Positions 19,165 to 29,914 of a stretch of 64,000 nucleotides of DNA are shown piece after piece; positions within the stretch are counted from its first letter, which is position 1; every line of letters starts with the position of its first letter. The position numbers and the translations under genes are program-made. The DNA lies in contig CALSMP010000013.1 in assembly GCA_943787485.1 (NCBI GenBank), positions 46,361 through 110,360 of the forward strand, in the 5' to 3' direction. Below the pieces are notes generated by a model, which was not told the origin of the DNA, searched no databases, and saw only the letters and a program-made list of their open reading frames with translations. Source of the DNA: an uncultured Luminiphilus sp. GTDB taxonomy: Bacteria > Pseudomonadota > Gammaproteobacteria > Pseudomonadales > Halieaceae.

Positions 19165-20682
19165 ATGTGTGGATTGGTCGGAATCGTCGGAAACGCCGAT
19201 GTCGCCACCGATATCTATGATGCCCTGACCATGCTGCAGCATCGGGGTCAGGACGCGGCGGGCATCATGACGTGTAAAGGCGGCAAATTTCTCCAGCGCA
19301 AAGGAGAGGGTCTCGTGAGAGATGTCTTTCGACCGCACCATATGGCCCAGCTTTTTGGATCTTTTGGGATCGGGCATGTGCGCTATCCGACACAAGGCAG
19401 CTCGGGCACTGCGTTGGCTCAGCCGTTTTACGTGAACTCCCCCTACGGTATCGCGTTGGCCCACAACGGCAACCTAACCAATGCCGAAGCCCTCAGCGCG
19501 GGGCTCTTTAAAAGCGATCTTCGCCATCTCAACACGGACTCTGATTCCGAGGTGCTGCTCAACGTGTTTGCCCATGAGTTGCAGCGTCTCGGCAAGCTCG
19601 AACCGGAGGCAGCGGATATTTTTGCAGCGATCCGCGCCCTGCACCGACGCTGTGAAGGCGGCTACGCGGCGGTGGCTATGATCGCGAAAATGGGTCTGGT
19701 TGCCTTCAGGGACCCTAATGGTATTCGTCCATTGGTAATAGGAAGACGCCAGCATGCAAGCGATAAGCCCGAATACATGGTGGCATCGGAGAGCGTCGCC
19801 CTCGATGTGCTGGGATTTGAGCTGCTGGGTGATGTGGCGCCTGGCGAGGCCATCTTTATCGATGCCATGGGTGACTTGCATCGCGAATCGTGTGCTGATA
19901 ACCCTCGCTTGACGCCCTGCATTTTCGAACACGTTTACTTTGCGCGCCCAGATTCGTTGATTGACGGCGTATCGGTCTACAAAACACGCATGCGGCAGGG
20001 AGAGCGGCTGGCAAAGAAAATTCTGTCTCTGCGACCAGAACATGATATTGATGTTGTGATACCCATTCCTGATACCAGCCGAGTAGCAGGGCAGTCGTTG
20101 GCCTATGAGTTGGGCGTAAAATTTCGCGAAGGTTTCATGAAGAATCGTTACATCGGTCGGACTTTTATCATGCCTGGCCAGAGCCAGCGAAAAAAATCCG
20201 TGCGTCAGAAACTTAATCCCGTTCCGCTCGAGTTCAGTGGTAAAAACGTGCTGTTGGTAGACGATTCGATTGTGCGGGGCACGACTTGCGGGCAGATTAT
20301 TCAAATGGCGCGAGACGCTGGCGCCAACAAAGTGTACTTTGCGTCTGCCGCTCCCCCCGTTAGATATCCTAACGTGTACGGCATCGACATGCCTGCCGCC
20401 AACGAGCTCATTGCCCACGGCCGCACCGACGAGGAGGTCAGTGAGCTTATAGGTGCCGATTGGCTGGTTTATCAGGATCTCGAAGATTTGTTGGCCTGCT
20501 CTTTTGAAGGCAATGAAGCGATCGAGGATTTCGAATGCTCCGTATTTGACGGGCGTTACCTAGCGGGCACAGTCGATGCCGCCTACCTGAGCAGTGTCGA
20601 AGCAGCTCGAGCGGAGGGTTCTGCGCTCAGAGTTGCCGCCAGTCAGGATGGTGCGGTCATCGGACTTCATAATGATGCCTAG
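19165..20682 (+). CDS. purF: amidophosphoribosyltransferase
   Basis: First committed step of purine synthesis: PRPP plus glutamine to phosphoribosylamine. The N-terminal nucleophile Cys2 is in MCGLVGIVG, followed by the glutaminase motifs [10 protein letters not shown] and AHNGNLTNA. The PRPP-binding loop is [10 protein letters not shown] near residue 366. It has 505 residues, typical. A GGAG ribosome-binding site stands about 10 bases before the ATG. Confidence 0.97.
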   Translation: MCGLVGIVGNADVATDIYDALTMLQHRGQDAAGIMTCKGGKFLQRKGEGLVRDVFRPHHMAQLFGSFGIGHVRYPTQGSSGTALAQPFYVNSPYGIALAHNGNLTNAEALSAGLFKSDLRHLNTDSDSEVLLNVFAHELQRLGKLEPEAADIFAAIRALHRRCEGGYAAVAMIAKMGLVAFRDPNGIRPLVIGRRQHASDKPEYMVASESVALDVLGFELLGDVAPGEAIFIDAMGDLHRESCADNPRLTPCIFEHVYFARPDSLIDGVSVYKTRMRQGERLAKKILSLRPEHDIDVVIPIPDTSRVAGQSLAYELGVKFREGFMKNRYIGRTFIMPGQSQRKKSVRQKLNPVPLEFSGKNVLLVDDSIVRGTTCGQIIQMARDAGANKVYFASAAPPVRYPNVYGIDMPAANELIAHGRTDEEVSELIGADWLVYQDLEDLLACSFEGNEAIEDFECSVFDGRYLAGTVDAAYLSSVEAARAEGSALRVAASQDGAVIGLHNDA

Positions 20683-20718
20683 TGAGGCAATATCGGAGCA
20701 GCGGGAGCTCGAGGAGTT

Positions 20719-21914
20719 ATGACAACGGAAAAAGGAGGCTGGCTAGATTCGGCACATCCGGACACCAAGGCGATTCGTGCCGGTATCAGGCGTACTGCCG
20801 AGGGAGAGCACAGCGAGCCTATCTTTACGACCTCTAGCTTTGTGTTTGACAGCGCTGAGGATGCGGCGGCTAAGTTTGCCGGTAAAGAAAATGCCAATGT
20901 TTATTCGAGGTATACCAATCCCACGGTAAGAATGCTTGAGGACCGCCTGCGGCGCTTGAGCTGGGACAGGCGGCGGTGGCGACCGCCTCTGGAATGGCTG
21001 CAATCCTGTCAGTTAGTATGGCGTTTCTCCAGTCCGGCGATCGTGTTGTGTGTTCCCGCGATGTCTTTGGAAGCACCGTGGGGCTATTCCAACATTATTT
21101 AGCCAAGTTCGGTGTCGAAATTTGTTTTGTGCCGCTCACGGATCTCGATGCCTGGCGCGACGCCGTGATTCCCGGAACACGACTTCTTTTCTGTGAGAGT
21201 CCATCAAATCCGCTGGGTGAAGTTGCTGATATTGAGGCACTCGCAGAAATTGCCAGAGCGGCTGGTGCAAAATTGATTGTCGACAATTGTTTTTGTACGC
21301 CAGCTCTTCAAACGCCTCTGCTGCTCGGCGCGGATATTGTCATCCATTCGGCGACTAAATACCTTGACGGACAGGGTCGCGTGCTAGGTGGCGCAGCCGT
21401 AGGATCGACCGAGGACATGATGGCGGTAACAAGTTTCGTCCGGACCTGTGGGCCGGCCATGAGTCCGTTTAATGCCTGGGTGGTCTTGAAGGGACTGGAA
21501 ACTTTGACGCTACGTATGAATGCTCACTCGGCGAATGCCACTGCGCTAGCGCAGTGGCTGACGCGGCAAGATGCCGTGAAAGCCGTTCACTACGTGGGGC
21601 TCTCCAGCCACAACGGCCACGAGCTCGCAACGCGCCAACAGAGTAATTTTGGTGGCGTGTTAGCGTTTGAATTAACGGGGGGGCGGGACGCAGCCTGGCG
21701 TTTTATCAACGCGACAGAGCTGATGTCACTGACGGCAAACTTGGGTGATGTGAAAACAACAGTCGTTCATCCCGCGACGACGACCCACGGCAGGCTAAGT
21801 GCGGAGCAGCGAGAGCAGGCAGGTATCGGAGAGGGTTTGGTCAGGATCGCTGTAGGCCTTGAGCATATCGACGATATCCTTAAGGACTGTGAGAGAGGAT
21901 TTGCCGCTATTTGA
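20719..21914 (+). CDS. metZ: O-succinylhomoserine sulfhydrylase, one frameshift as given
   Basis: PLP enzyme making homocysteine from O-succinylhomoserine and sulfide. The first frame covers residues 1 to about 80 (HPDTKAIRAGIRRT, YSRYTNPTV) and then runs into nonsense; a second frame carries on with VATASGMAAILS, LIVDNCFCTPALQ and the PLP-lysine region SATKYLDGQGR to the end. The junction is near 20957-20958 (CGCTTGAGCTGG): adding one G there gives RLELGQAAVATASG and a continuous 398-residue protein, the normal length. A GAGGAG ribosome-binding site precedes the ATG, and location after purF matches Pseudomonas. The gene is probably intact in the organism. Confidence 0.88.
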
Positions 21915-21945
21915 CTAGGGTTGCGAAAAACAAGGAGGTGTTCGC

Positions 21946-22863
21946 ATGAAACACATAATCGATAGCGCTATGAACGCGGTTGAACAGCGATTGCTTGGCA
22001 AGTCCCATGAAGTCAGGCTCGCGGTCGCCTGCCTTCTTAGCGGCGGCCACTTGTTGCTGGAAGATCTACCCGGCATGGGAAAAACCACGCTGGCTCATGC
22101 GCTTGCTGAAGCGATGGGGCTTAGCTATTCGCGCGTTCAATTTACCTCTGATCTCTTACCCGCAGATATCTTGGGGGTGTCTGTCTACCAGCGGGAAGCA
22201 GAGGCCTTTCGATTTCAGCCCGGGCCTATTTTTAATCAAGTGCTGTTGGCCGACGAAATAAACCGCGCTACCCCCCGTACGCAAAGTGCCTTGCTCGAGG
22301 CTATGTCTGAAGGACAGGTGTCCATTGATGGAGCGACGTATGCGCTCCCCATTCCTTTTTTCGTCATCGCTACCCAAAACCCCATTCATCAGACTGGCAC
22401 CTACCCACTGCCTGAATCTCAGCTTGACCGATTTTTAATGCGGCTTTCCCTTGGTTACCCCGGAGTGGAGGCCGAGCGAGCCCTACTGCTTAGAGATCAG
22501 GCAGCGCCTCGGGCTGTGCCGCAAGCAGCGGTAGATGCAACCGCGTTTGAAAAGATTAGGGCTATGGCCGATCAGGTGCACGTATCGCCCAGCGTGCTGG
22601 GTTTCATCGAACGTATTATTGCGTGTACGCGGGAGTCAACAGAGTTCGCCATGGGGCTATCACCTCGCGGGGCTATTGCGCTTGTATCAGCAGCACGAAC
22701 CTGGGCGGTGATGGCCGATCGCGATTACCTGCTTCCAGAGGATGTTCAGGCCGTGCTTAGGCCGGTCGTGTGTCATCGCCTAGTGCCAAGTGCAGACTAC
22801 GCTGGAGATAGCGACGCCTTAATCGATCTTGTGACGCAGCGTGTCGACGTCATCCCCGACTGA
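21946..22863 (+). CDS. MoxR family AAA+ ATPase
   Basis: A chaperone-like AAA+ ATPase of 305 residues. Walker A is GMGKTTLAHA near residue 46, Walker B/sensor region is LLADEINRATPRTQSALLEAMSEGQV near 102, and the arginine-finger region follows LPESQLDRFLMR. It is preceded by a near-perfect Shine-Dalgarno sequence (AAGGAGGTG). The next two genes are a DUF58 protein and a membrane transglutaminase, the widespread MoxR-DUF58-transglutaminase trio; the molecular role of the trio is poorly known. Its last bases overlap the DUF58 start. Confidence 0.93.
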   Translation: MKHIIDSAMNAVEQRLLGKSHEVRLAVACLLSGGHLLLEDLPGMGKTTLAHALAEAMGLSYSRVQFTSDLLPADILGVSVYQREAEAFRFQPGPIFNQVLLADEINRATPRTQSALLEAMSEGQVSIDGATYALPIPFFVIATQNPIHQTGTYPLPESQLDRFLMRLSLGYPGVEAERALLLRDQAAPRAVPQAAVDATAFEKIRAMADQVHVSPSVLGFIERIIACTRESTEFAMGLSPRGAIALVSAARTWAVMADRDYLLPEDVQAVLRPVVCHRLVPSADYAGDSDALIDLVTQRVDVIPD

Positions 22864-23838
22864 ATCGTTTATACGACGGCGTTTCTGGGCGCCGCGTTAT
22901 GACCGCTGGCTGCGTCGTCGCTTGCCTGCCGCGAACAAGATTGTCCTGGTACAACGTCGGCTCTTCATTTTCCCAACTCGCCGAGGTCTGTTCTTCGTGC
23001 TGACCTTGTTGGTCATGCTGCTGACGGCCATCAACTATCAGAACAACCTCGTCTATGGCGTAACCTTTTGGTTGGCGATGGTCTTCGTCGTGACGGTGCA
23101 CTTTACCCATGGCAATTTACTGGGCTTGGCGCTTCAGGCAGGCCCGGCAAAAACCGGTCTTTCCGGGACAGCGGGCCGAGTTCTTCGTGCGGTTGATAGG
23201 GGCAAAGCGCGACGGCCATCGATCTGTGCGGGTAAGCTGGGAGAGTTCTGAGGCCCTAACAGACATTGGCCAACAGTCAGTGGATATTTCCCTGTTTCAG
23301 ACGGTGACTAAAAGAGGCTGGTTTGCGCCGGGCCGAATCAAGGTGGAATCAACGTATCCCCTCGGGCTGTTGCGGTGCTGGAGCTATCTAGACCTTGAAC
23401 TGCGCGTTCTGGTTTGGCCAAAACCCTTGCCCTGCCGGGTGCCGCCACCGGCGGCGTCTGCTCATTCCGCTCACAGTGGTGGCAGCTTCACTGGACATGA
23501 CGATTTGGCGGGCTTCAGAGCCTATCAGAGAGGCGATCCACTGAGGTCGGTTGACTGGCGAGCTTATGCTCGGGGGCAGGGCCTACTGACCCGCCAATAT
23601 CACTCGCCAGAAACTGAGCAAAGCTGGTTGGACTGGTCGTCCCTTGAGGGCGATCGGGAAAGGCGTCTGTCTTATCTATGCTACCTGGTACTCGAATACG
23701 CTGCGAAAGGCGATGACTACGGATTGCGTCTTCCAGGGTATCAGCTCGATATCGACGGTGGGCGATCGCCAGCGAGATCTCGCGTTGCAGGCTCTTGCGC
23801 TTTATGGCGCCGACGAGGACGAGGTGGGCATGGGATGA
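22841..23838 (+). CDS. DUF58 domain protein, two frameshifts as given
   Basis: Two N-terminal membrane helices (RGLFFVLTLLVMLLTAINYQ and the following VYGVTFWLAMVFVV) are followed by the DUF58/VWA-like domain with FTGHDDLAGFRAYQRGDPLRSVDWRAYAR. The frame breaks at the A5 run 23149-23153 and again near the G3 run 23760-23762. Removing one A and one G gives a continuous 331-residue protein ending RDLALQALALYGADEDEVGMG, whose stop overlaps the next gene's ATG by 4 bases (ATGA). That coupling supports the correction. The GTG start at 22841 overlaps moxR by 23 bases; a later start is possible. The role, with MoxR, is inferred only from family co-occurrence. Confidence 0.85.
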
Positions 23839-25801
23839 TCACGAGTCAGGTCCTCTCAAGGCAGGCCCTAATCTGGCTATGTGTCAGTCAGGTGCTTGTT
23901 GTGCTGCCCCACCTTGAACGGCTGCCCTTGTGGTTGGGCGGTTTATTGCTCATCACCATTTTCTACCGATTAAATCTTTTCAGAGCCAGACTTAGCCTGG
24001 CCAATCGACCTGTGCGATTGGCTCTTATGTGTCTCGTTTTCGGTGGCGTGGCGGCGAGCTATCAAACGCTGATCGGTTTAGAGCCTATGGTCGCACTGCT
24101 GGTGGGTGCGGCTTCCTTGAAGATTCTTGAATCGTTTAAAACCCGCGACGGTTATTTGCTCGCATCCTTGGCATTTTTCGTGTGTGTGACCAACTTTCTT
24201 TTTGATCAGGGCCTGCCGCTTGTGATTTACAGTACGGTCATTCTTTCCGTGTTAGTGGTATCGCTCATCGCACTCAATCAAATTCCTGGGTCTGTGATTA
24301 CTCGCGCAGAGTTTTTTCTTGCGGCAAAGCTGCTGCTCCTGGCGTTGCCCATGATGGTCGCTTTGTTTCTTCTCTTTCCCCGTATTGAGCCATTGTGGAG
24401 TATTCCATCGAAGAGTGGGCAAGGGGTAACCGGCATGAGCGACCGGATAAGATTGGGTGATGTCAGTCGCTTGAGCCGATCAGCTGACGTGGCGTTTCGA
24501 GCGCAGTTTGTTGGAACAATACCGCCGCAACAAGAATTGTATTGGCGAGGTGTGGTCATTGACAGATACGAAGATGGGTTGTGGACTCGCTCAGCCACGC
24601 GGGGCGAGCCAGGTGTTGTGCGTGATGACGTGATAGCGGCATCGGAAAATGCGCCCGTTAGTTACCGCGTGATGTTGCAGCCCACCATGCAGCCTTGGCT
24701 ATACGCATTACCGGTAGCTCAATCGAAATCTCCGGGAGTAGTTGAGACAGCAAATTTCACTCTACAGTCAGCCCGCAAAGTAGAGAATCAATTTGGCTAT
24801 GACGTCACTTCTAGGAGCGATATTTCGCGCGATCTATCCTTGTCGCCGGAGGAGTACCAGCGAGCGACGCATCTGCCTCAGGACAGCAATCCGCGAACCC
24901 AGGCTTGGGTGGAGTCGCTCCTACAAGAACTGCCCACTCGGTCGGCATTCATTCAGGCGGTGCTAAAGCATTTTCGTGATCAGCCGTTCTATTACACGCT
25001 GTCGCCCGCGCCGCTGCCCGATGAACACGAACTCGATCACTTTTTGTTTGAAACTCGACAGGGGTTTTGTGAGCACTACGCGTCGGCTTTCGTTGTAATG
25101 ATGCGAATGGCGGGAATCCCAGCACGGATTGTCGCGGGGGTACCAAGGTGGAGAGTTCAACTCGTTGAACAACGGGGGTAACGGTGAGGCAGTTCGATGC
25201 GCATGCCTGGGCGGAGGTTTGGCTGCCTGAGAACGGTTGGCGTCGGGTGGATCCCACAGCCGCGGTGGCGCCCGAGCGAATCAGCCTTGGGCTTGAATGG
25301 GTGCTGTCAGGAGAGAGCGATTTTCTAGCCGATTCACCGCTGTCACTTTACCGCTTTCGGCATTTTGCCCTGATCGACTGGTTGAGAGTTCGTTATGATG
25401 CGGCGGCCTATCAGTGGCAGAGCGTTGTGGTTGGTTTTACCAATGTGAGGCAGATCGATTTACTCAAAAGCTGGTTTGGTGAAATCAACGTCGGGTGGTT
25501 TACGGCATTGTTGCTGGGAAGTTGGATGATTGTTCTGGCGCCACTCACGTGGGTCATGAATCGAGCGCGGGCTGGCGTTCATCTGCCTGAGGAAACGCGC
25601 TTTCTTCAGGCCGCGGCGCCACTGATTAAGCGCGGATTTGATCGACACTTTGGTGAGAGCCCCACTGTATTTTTGCGCCGGGTGAAAGCGCACGGTGACG
25701 CGCCTGATCGCGATATACAGCGGCTTTCCGAGGCAGTCGACAGTCTCTATCGATCCACCACTGCGAGATTTCCACACCCTCGTAAAATCCCTTACCATTG
25801 A
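23835..25801 (+). CDS. TgpA-like membrane transglutaminase, two frameshifts as given
   Basis: Several N-terminal membrane helices are followed by a periplasmic transglutaminase-like domain: catalytic Cys in RQGFCEHYASAF, His in DAHAWAEVW, Asp in RRVDPTAAV, then one more membrane helix near the C terminus. In Pseudomonas the homologue TgpA is essential for viability, but its substrate is unknown. Frame is lost at G5 25136-25140 and regained after G5 25174-25178. Removing one G from each run yields AGYQGGEFNSL...VRQFDAHAW and a 654-residue protein, normal in size. Its ATG overlaps the corrected DUF58 stop, completing the MoxR-DUF58-transglutaminase unit. Confidence 0.85.
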
Positions 25802-25887
25802 GCCATGGTGTGTCTCGGGGCGACACCCATTGTCCTCAGGGGCCTGCCGCCAGTTGGCGCTGACGTTTTGCAATCGGAGAAACCATA

Positions 25888-28122
25888 ATGACAATGAATC
25901 GATTATCAACGGCCACTCTATTTATCGCGCTTGCGCTCGCGGGCTGTGGCGAAAAGGGTGCGGAACAGGAGGCGGCCAATTCCGACCTTGCTCAACTCGC
26001 GTCGGGAGCAGGTGGGGGCATATCAGCTGCGCCCGCAGCGAATGTCAGTGGAGAGCGCCTACTTGCCGCTGAGGCGGAGCCCGAGCAGTGGATGACCTAT
26101 GGCGGCTCCTACGATGAGACAAGGCATTCCACCTTGAGCAAAATCAACCGCGATACTTTGCAAGACTTGGGGATAGGGTGGGTCTATGACATGAAGAAAC
26201 CCCGCGGCGTTGAGGCAACCCCCATTGTCGTCGATGGTGTGATGTACGTGTCGGGATCATGGTCGGTGGTCTATGCGCTCGATGCGCAAACTGGCGAAGA
26301 GCTTTGGGTCTATGACCCGGAGGTGTCGGGAGAAGATGCGGCCAAGGGGTGCTGTGACGTGGTGAATCGCGGCGTTGCGGTTTATGACGGGAAAGTCTTT
26401 GTGGGCGTATTCGATGGCAGGCTGGAAGCCCTCGATGCTAAGACCGGTGAGGTCGTATGGAGCCAAGTCACGGTCGATCAATCCAAGCCCTACACGATCA
26501 CCGGAGCACCGCGGGTGTTCAAGAACAAAGTTATTATTGGTAATGGCGGTGCTGAACTCGGCGTGCGGGGCTATGTGACCGCCTACGATACCGCCACCGG
26601 AGATCTTGCCTGGCGCTTTTACACCGTGCCCAATCCCAACAAAGAGCCCGATGGCGCTGCCTCGGATGACATTTTAGCCAAGCTTGCCAATGAAACCTGG
26701 GGCGATACCGGTGCTTGGACTACCGACGGCGGTGGCGGCACGGTGTGGGATGCGATCGTCTATGACAGCGTGAACGATCAGGTGTTGCTGGGTGTGGGCA
26801 ACGGATCACCGTGGAATGCGTCGATAAGGGATCCAGAGGGTGATGGAGACAACCTGTTTCTGTCCTCCATTGTTGCTGTCGACGCCGATACCGGGAGCTA
26901 CCGGTGGCACTATCAAACAACCCCCCGGGATATGTGGGATTACACTGCCACCCAGCCCATCTTGTTAGCAGACTTGCCCTTAGGCGAGGCGGGAGCTCCT
27001 CGGCGGGTCGTGATGCAGGCCCCAAAGAACGGTTTCTTTTATGTGATTGACGCAAAGTCTGGAGATCTTATTTCTGCAGATGCCTTCACTGATATGACCT
27101 GGGCGACCGGCGTGGATGAAAACGGTCGTCCGATCGAAGTCCCCGCGGCTCGCAGCCTGTCAGAGGACTACGCGGTTCTGCCAGGCCCCACGGGTGCGCA
27201 TAATTGGCATCCGATGTCCTACAGCCCAGATACTGGTCTCGTGTATATCCCGACTAACATATGGCCTTTTCTCTACAGCCGGCCCGACCCTGCGGATCCT
27301 GTAAAAAGCAACTGGAACGTAGGGTATCGCGAGGATGCTGGCTGGCCGCTGGAAATTCCTGCCGGTGGTATAGAGGGTATGCGCGGTATGGGTGGCGGAT
27401 CCTTGCTCGCCTGGGATCCGGTCAAAGGGGAGGCCCGGTGGGCGGTTCCCTTTCCTGTCCCATTTAACGGTGGCACGCTGTCGGTCGCGAGCGGGCTGGT
27501 GTTTCAGGCCAACAAGGGTGGTGAACTTGTTGCTTACGACGCTGAGACAGGTGAGCGGATGTGGTCCCATGGGCTCGTGGGAGGCCCGGGCGCAGCGCCC
27601 ATGACCTACGAGATCGACGGAGAACAGTATCTGACGATCCTGTCGGGATGGGGCAGTACGATTGCCATGGTATATGGCGTTGTTTTCGAGGACGCCGTGG
27701 GACCTGAAACCGGTCGAGTGATTACGTTCAAGTTAGGCGGGCAGGGTGAGCTACCCAAGCCGCTTGAGACCGGTATCGCACGAAGTCCTAAAAGTGCGCC
27801 CCTAGGGGATGAGGCGCTTCAGGCAAAGGGATTACGGCTTTTTGCGGCGAACTGCCAGTGGTGTCACGGTGCCTTTGCGATCAGTTCGGGCGTCCTGCCT
27901 GATCTCAGGTGGTCTGCTATTACCTCGACGGAAGCATCCTGGGATGCTGTCCTCAGAGACGGCGCGCTCAGTGCGCGCGGTATGGTGTCCTTCGGTGACC
28001 GTCTCGACAAGGAAGAAACCGATGCGATTCGTGCCTACGTGGTAAAGCAGGCGTGGGACGCGGTGGCGCGGGGCGAGGCGGATGCACCAATGAGTGCGGG
28101 AGCCGATGTCGGCGCCCACTGA
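25888..28122 (+). CDS. PQQ-dependent quinohemoprotein alcohol dehydrogenase, lipoprotein type
   Basis: A type II-like quinohemoprotein: an eight-bladed PQQ propeller followed by a cytochrome c domain, 744 residues. A lipobox (ALALAGC) ends the signal peptide, so the enzyme is membrane-anchored on the periplasmic side. The adjacent-Cys pair that stacks on PQQ is in KGCCDVVNRG near residue 151; Trp-docking repeats such as YALDAQTGEELWVYDPE recur. The C-terminal haem site is CQWCH near residue 656. It would oxidise an alcohol or aldehyde and pass electrons to a cytochrome. GGAGA precedes the ATG. No PQQ synthesis genes are in the window. Substrate unknown. Confidence 0.92.
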   Translation: MTMNRLSTATLFIALALAGCGEKGAEQEAANSDLAQLASGAGGGISAAPAANVSGERLLAAEAEPEQWMTYGGSYDETRHSTLSKINRDTLQDLGIGWVYDMKKPRGVEATPIVVDGVMYVSGSWSVVYALDAQTGEELWVYDPEVSGEDAAKGCCDVVNRGVAVYDGKVFVGVFDGRLEALDAKTGEVVWSQVTVDQSKPYTITGAPRVFKNKVIIGNGGAELGVRGYVTAYDTATGDLAWRFYTVPNPNKEPDGAASDDILAKLANETWGDTGAWTTDGGGGTVWDAIVYDSVNDQVLLGVGNGSPWNASIRDPEGDGDNLFLSSIVAVDADTGSYRWHYQTTPRDMWDYTATQPILLADLPLGEAGAPRRVVMQAPKNGFFYVIDAKSGDLISADAFTDMTWATGVDENGRPIEVPAARSLSEDYAVLPGPTGAHNWHPMSYSPDTGLVYIPTNIWPFLYSRPDPADPVKSNWNVGYREDAGWPLEIPAGGIEGMRGMGGGSLLAWDPVKGEARWAVPFPVPFNGGTLSVASGLVFQANKGGELVAYDAETGERMWSHGLVGGPGAAPMTYEIDGEQYLTILSGWGSTIAMVYGVVFEDAVGPETGRVITFKLGGQGELPKPLETGIARSPKSAPLGDEALQAKGLRLFAANCQWCHGAFAISSGVLPDLRWSAITSTEASWDAVLRDGALSARGMVSFGDRLDKEETDAIRAYVVKQAWDAVARGEADAPMSAGADVGAH

Positions 28123-28135
28123 GTAAAGTACCGCT

Positions 28136-28158
28136 ATCCCTGCCTAGAAGGCAGGGAT
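28136..28158. terminator. hairpin between convergent genes
   Basis: ATCCCTGCC (28136-28144) and GGCAGGGAT (28150-28158) form a perfect 9-bp stem with a 5-base loop, placed where the PQQ dehydrogenase gene and the minus-strand acyl-CoA dehydrogenase gene converge. It includes the latter's stop codon. No T-run follows on either strand, so intrinsic termination is plausible but not proven; it may protect 3' ends. Confidence 0.5.
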
Positions 28159-29325
28159 GTTGGTCTGGCTTCTGCCCAGAATCAACGCATGGATATCATG
28201 CGTGCCTTCGTAGGTATTCACCACTTCAAGATTCATCATGTGGCGCATGATGGGGTACTCGTCCGAGATGCCGTTGCCGCCGAGCATATCCCGGGCGTTT
28301 CTCGCGACGTGCAAGGCTTTGCCACAGGAATTGCGCTTGATCAAACTGATGAGGTCGGGTGAGATCTCTCCCGCTGACAGCAGTTGCCCAGCCCGATAAC
28401 AAGCCTGTAAACCCAGCGCGATTTCGGTCTGCATATCGGCCAGCTTTAATTGAATCAACTGCGTGGCTGCCAGTGGCCGGCCAAATTGCTGCCGATCTAG
28501 CGTGTACTGGCGCGCAGTGTGCCAACAGGTTTCTGCGGCGCCCAGCGTGCCCCAGGCAATCCCATAGCGAGCGTTATTCAGGCAACCAAAGGGACCCTTG
28601 AGCCCGTGCACGTTGGGAAGAAGATTTTCCTCGGGGACGAAGACGTTATCCATCACGATCTCACCGGTGATCGATGCGCGCAGCGCAAGCTTGCCTTCAA
28701 TTTTAGGCGCGCTCAGGCCCTTCATGCCTTTCTCGAGCACGAAACCTCGAATAACGCCGTCGTCAGTTTTGGCCCACACCACAAAGATATCGGCAATAGG
28801 GGAGTTAGAGATCCACATTTTCGCACCAGACAGCGAATAGCCGCCGTCAACGGAGCGTGCGCGGGTAACCATACCACCGGGGTCAGAGCCGTGATCGGGT
28901 TCGGTGAGGCCAAAACAGCCAATCCATTCGCCGGTGGCAAGTTTGGGCAGGTATTTTTCTTTCTGCGCATCGGAGCCATAGGCGTAGATGGGGTACATGA
29001 CCAGTGAAGACTGGACGCTCAACATTGAGCGATAACCTGAATCAACCCGCTCTACTTCTCTGGCGACTAGACCGTAACAGATATAGTCCACGCCCGGGCA
29101 TCCATAGCCGTCGATGGTGGAGCCGAGGAGCCCCATCTCACCCATCTCTCGGAAAATCGCGGGATCGGTCTGCTCGTGACGAAAGGCCTCTTTGACCCGA
29201 GGCAAGAGTTGGCCTTGGGCGTACTGTCTCGCACTGTCCCTGACCATGCGCTGTTCGTCATTGAGCTGGCTATCCAGTTCGAAGGGGTCTTCCCAGTTCA
29301 GTTTGCTCCAGCGTGTGGCGCCCAT
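28144..29325 (-). CDS. glutaryl-CoA dehydrogenase-like acyl-CoA dehydrogenase
   Basis: FAD acyl-CoA dehydrogenase. The N-terminal [21 protein letters not shown] and the C-terminal [15 protein letters not shown], with the catalytic Glu, are characteristic of glutaryl-CoA dehydrogenases, which oxidise and decarboxylate glutaryl-CoA to crotonyl-Co[15 protein letters not shown] and [16 protein letters not shown] complete the family pattern. I prefer ATG 29325, which has GGAG six bases upstream, to the ATG at 29337. A copy of the ATATTTTA-N4-TAAAATAT site lies directly upstream (29350-29369), so this gene seems to have its own regulated promoter, separate from the oxygenase genes before it. Confidence 0.88.
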   Translation of the reverse strand: MGATRWSKLNWEDPFELDSQLNDEQRMVRDSARQYAQGQLLPRVKEAFRHEQTDPAIFREMGEMGLLGSTIDGYGCPGVDYICYGLVAREVERVDSGYRSMLSVQSSLVMYPIYAYGSDAQKEKYLPKLATGEWIGCFGLTEPDHGSDPGGMVTRARSVDGGYSLSGAKMWISNSPIADIFVVWAKTDDGVIRGFVLEKGMKGLSAPKIEGKLALRASITGEIVMDNVFVPEENLLPNVHGLKGPFGCLNNARYGIAWGTLGAAETCWHTARQYTLDRQQFGRPLAATQLIQLKLADMQTEIALGLQACYRAGQLLSAGEISPDLISLIKRNSCGKALHVARNARDMLGGNGISDEYPIMRHMMNLEVVNTYEGTHDIHALILGRSQTNIPAF

Positions 29326-29349
29326 GTGGTTCTCCATATCTGGGTGTAG

Positions 29350-29369
29350 AAGCTTTAAGTTTAAAATAT
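29350..29369. promoter_or_regulatory. predicted MarR-type operator, site 1
   Basis: AAGCTTTAAGTTTAAAATAT, read on the plus strand; the right arm TAAAATAT is exact and the left arm is degenerate. It lies just upstream of the glutaryl-CoA dehydrogenase-like gene on the minus strand, close enough to its start to overlap the promoter. It is the weakest of six related sites in the island. Confidence 0.6.
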
Positions 29370-29443
29370 CTGCGAACTCCAGCCAAGCAGAGTCGCAGTG
29401 ACGGCTACCCCCTTGGGGAGGGTTGACCCCTCGAGAGGGGGTG

Positions 29444-29914
29444 TCAGAGGTAGATAATAAGGGATTGTTGCGGTGCTGAAGGATTGATGAGATCGACCCG
29501 CTTTTCTAGGATCTTGAAGTCCTCGCCCTCGACCTCCAAGCGATGGGTGACCTTACATGCGTATAGGCGCTGCTCCTCACGGTACCACACCACCACGTGT
29601 TGATTTGAGGTCACCGTCGTGCCCTGGTCTTTGTCCTCAGGCGCCACGCGAATGTTTCCAATCACATGAGAGCAGCGAACCTCCCACTCTTTTGACGATG
29701 CTCTCGGATGAATAAAATTTCGGCGGCGAATCTCCATCATGACCCGGTCGTCATAGATATGGGATATATGGTTGATGGGATCCTGCTGGTCTTCTGCCGC
29801 GGGCATCCAGTAAATCCCGTTCTCGGCGAACAGATTCACCCAGGAATCCAGATCGGGTCGGTCCAGCAGATCGGCCTCTCGGTAGAGGAATTCCTCGATA
29901 CGTTCCCGGTTCAC
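29444..29914 (-). CDS. ring-hydroxylating dioxygenase beta subunit
   Basis: Small, non-catalytic subunit of a Rieske non-haem iron oxygenase; about 156 residues, SnoaL-like fold. Typical family segments are [29 protein letters not shown] and the MEIRRR region. The GTG start overlaps the stop of the alpha-subunit gene (GTGA), indicating coupled synthesis in equimolar amounts. An in-frame upstream start would only add read-through of the alpha gene. It is the last gene of the operon that begins at 37460. Confidence 0.88.
   Translation of the reverse strand: MNRERIEEFLYREADLLDRPDLDSWVNLFAENGIYWMPAAEDQQDPINHISHIYDDRVMMEIRRRNFIHPRASSKEWEVRCSHVIGNIRVAPEDKDQGTTVTSNQHVVVWYREEQRLYACKVTHRLEVEGEDFKILEKRVDLINPSAPQQSLIIYL

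Noticed and set aside
19474..20418. Long open frame (314 codons) antisense to purF
   Set aside because: It lies wholly opposite the well-supported purF gene, and its protein has no recognisable domain or fitting ribosome-binding site; GC-rich codon bias explains such frames.
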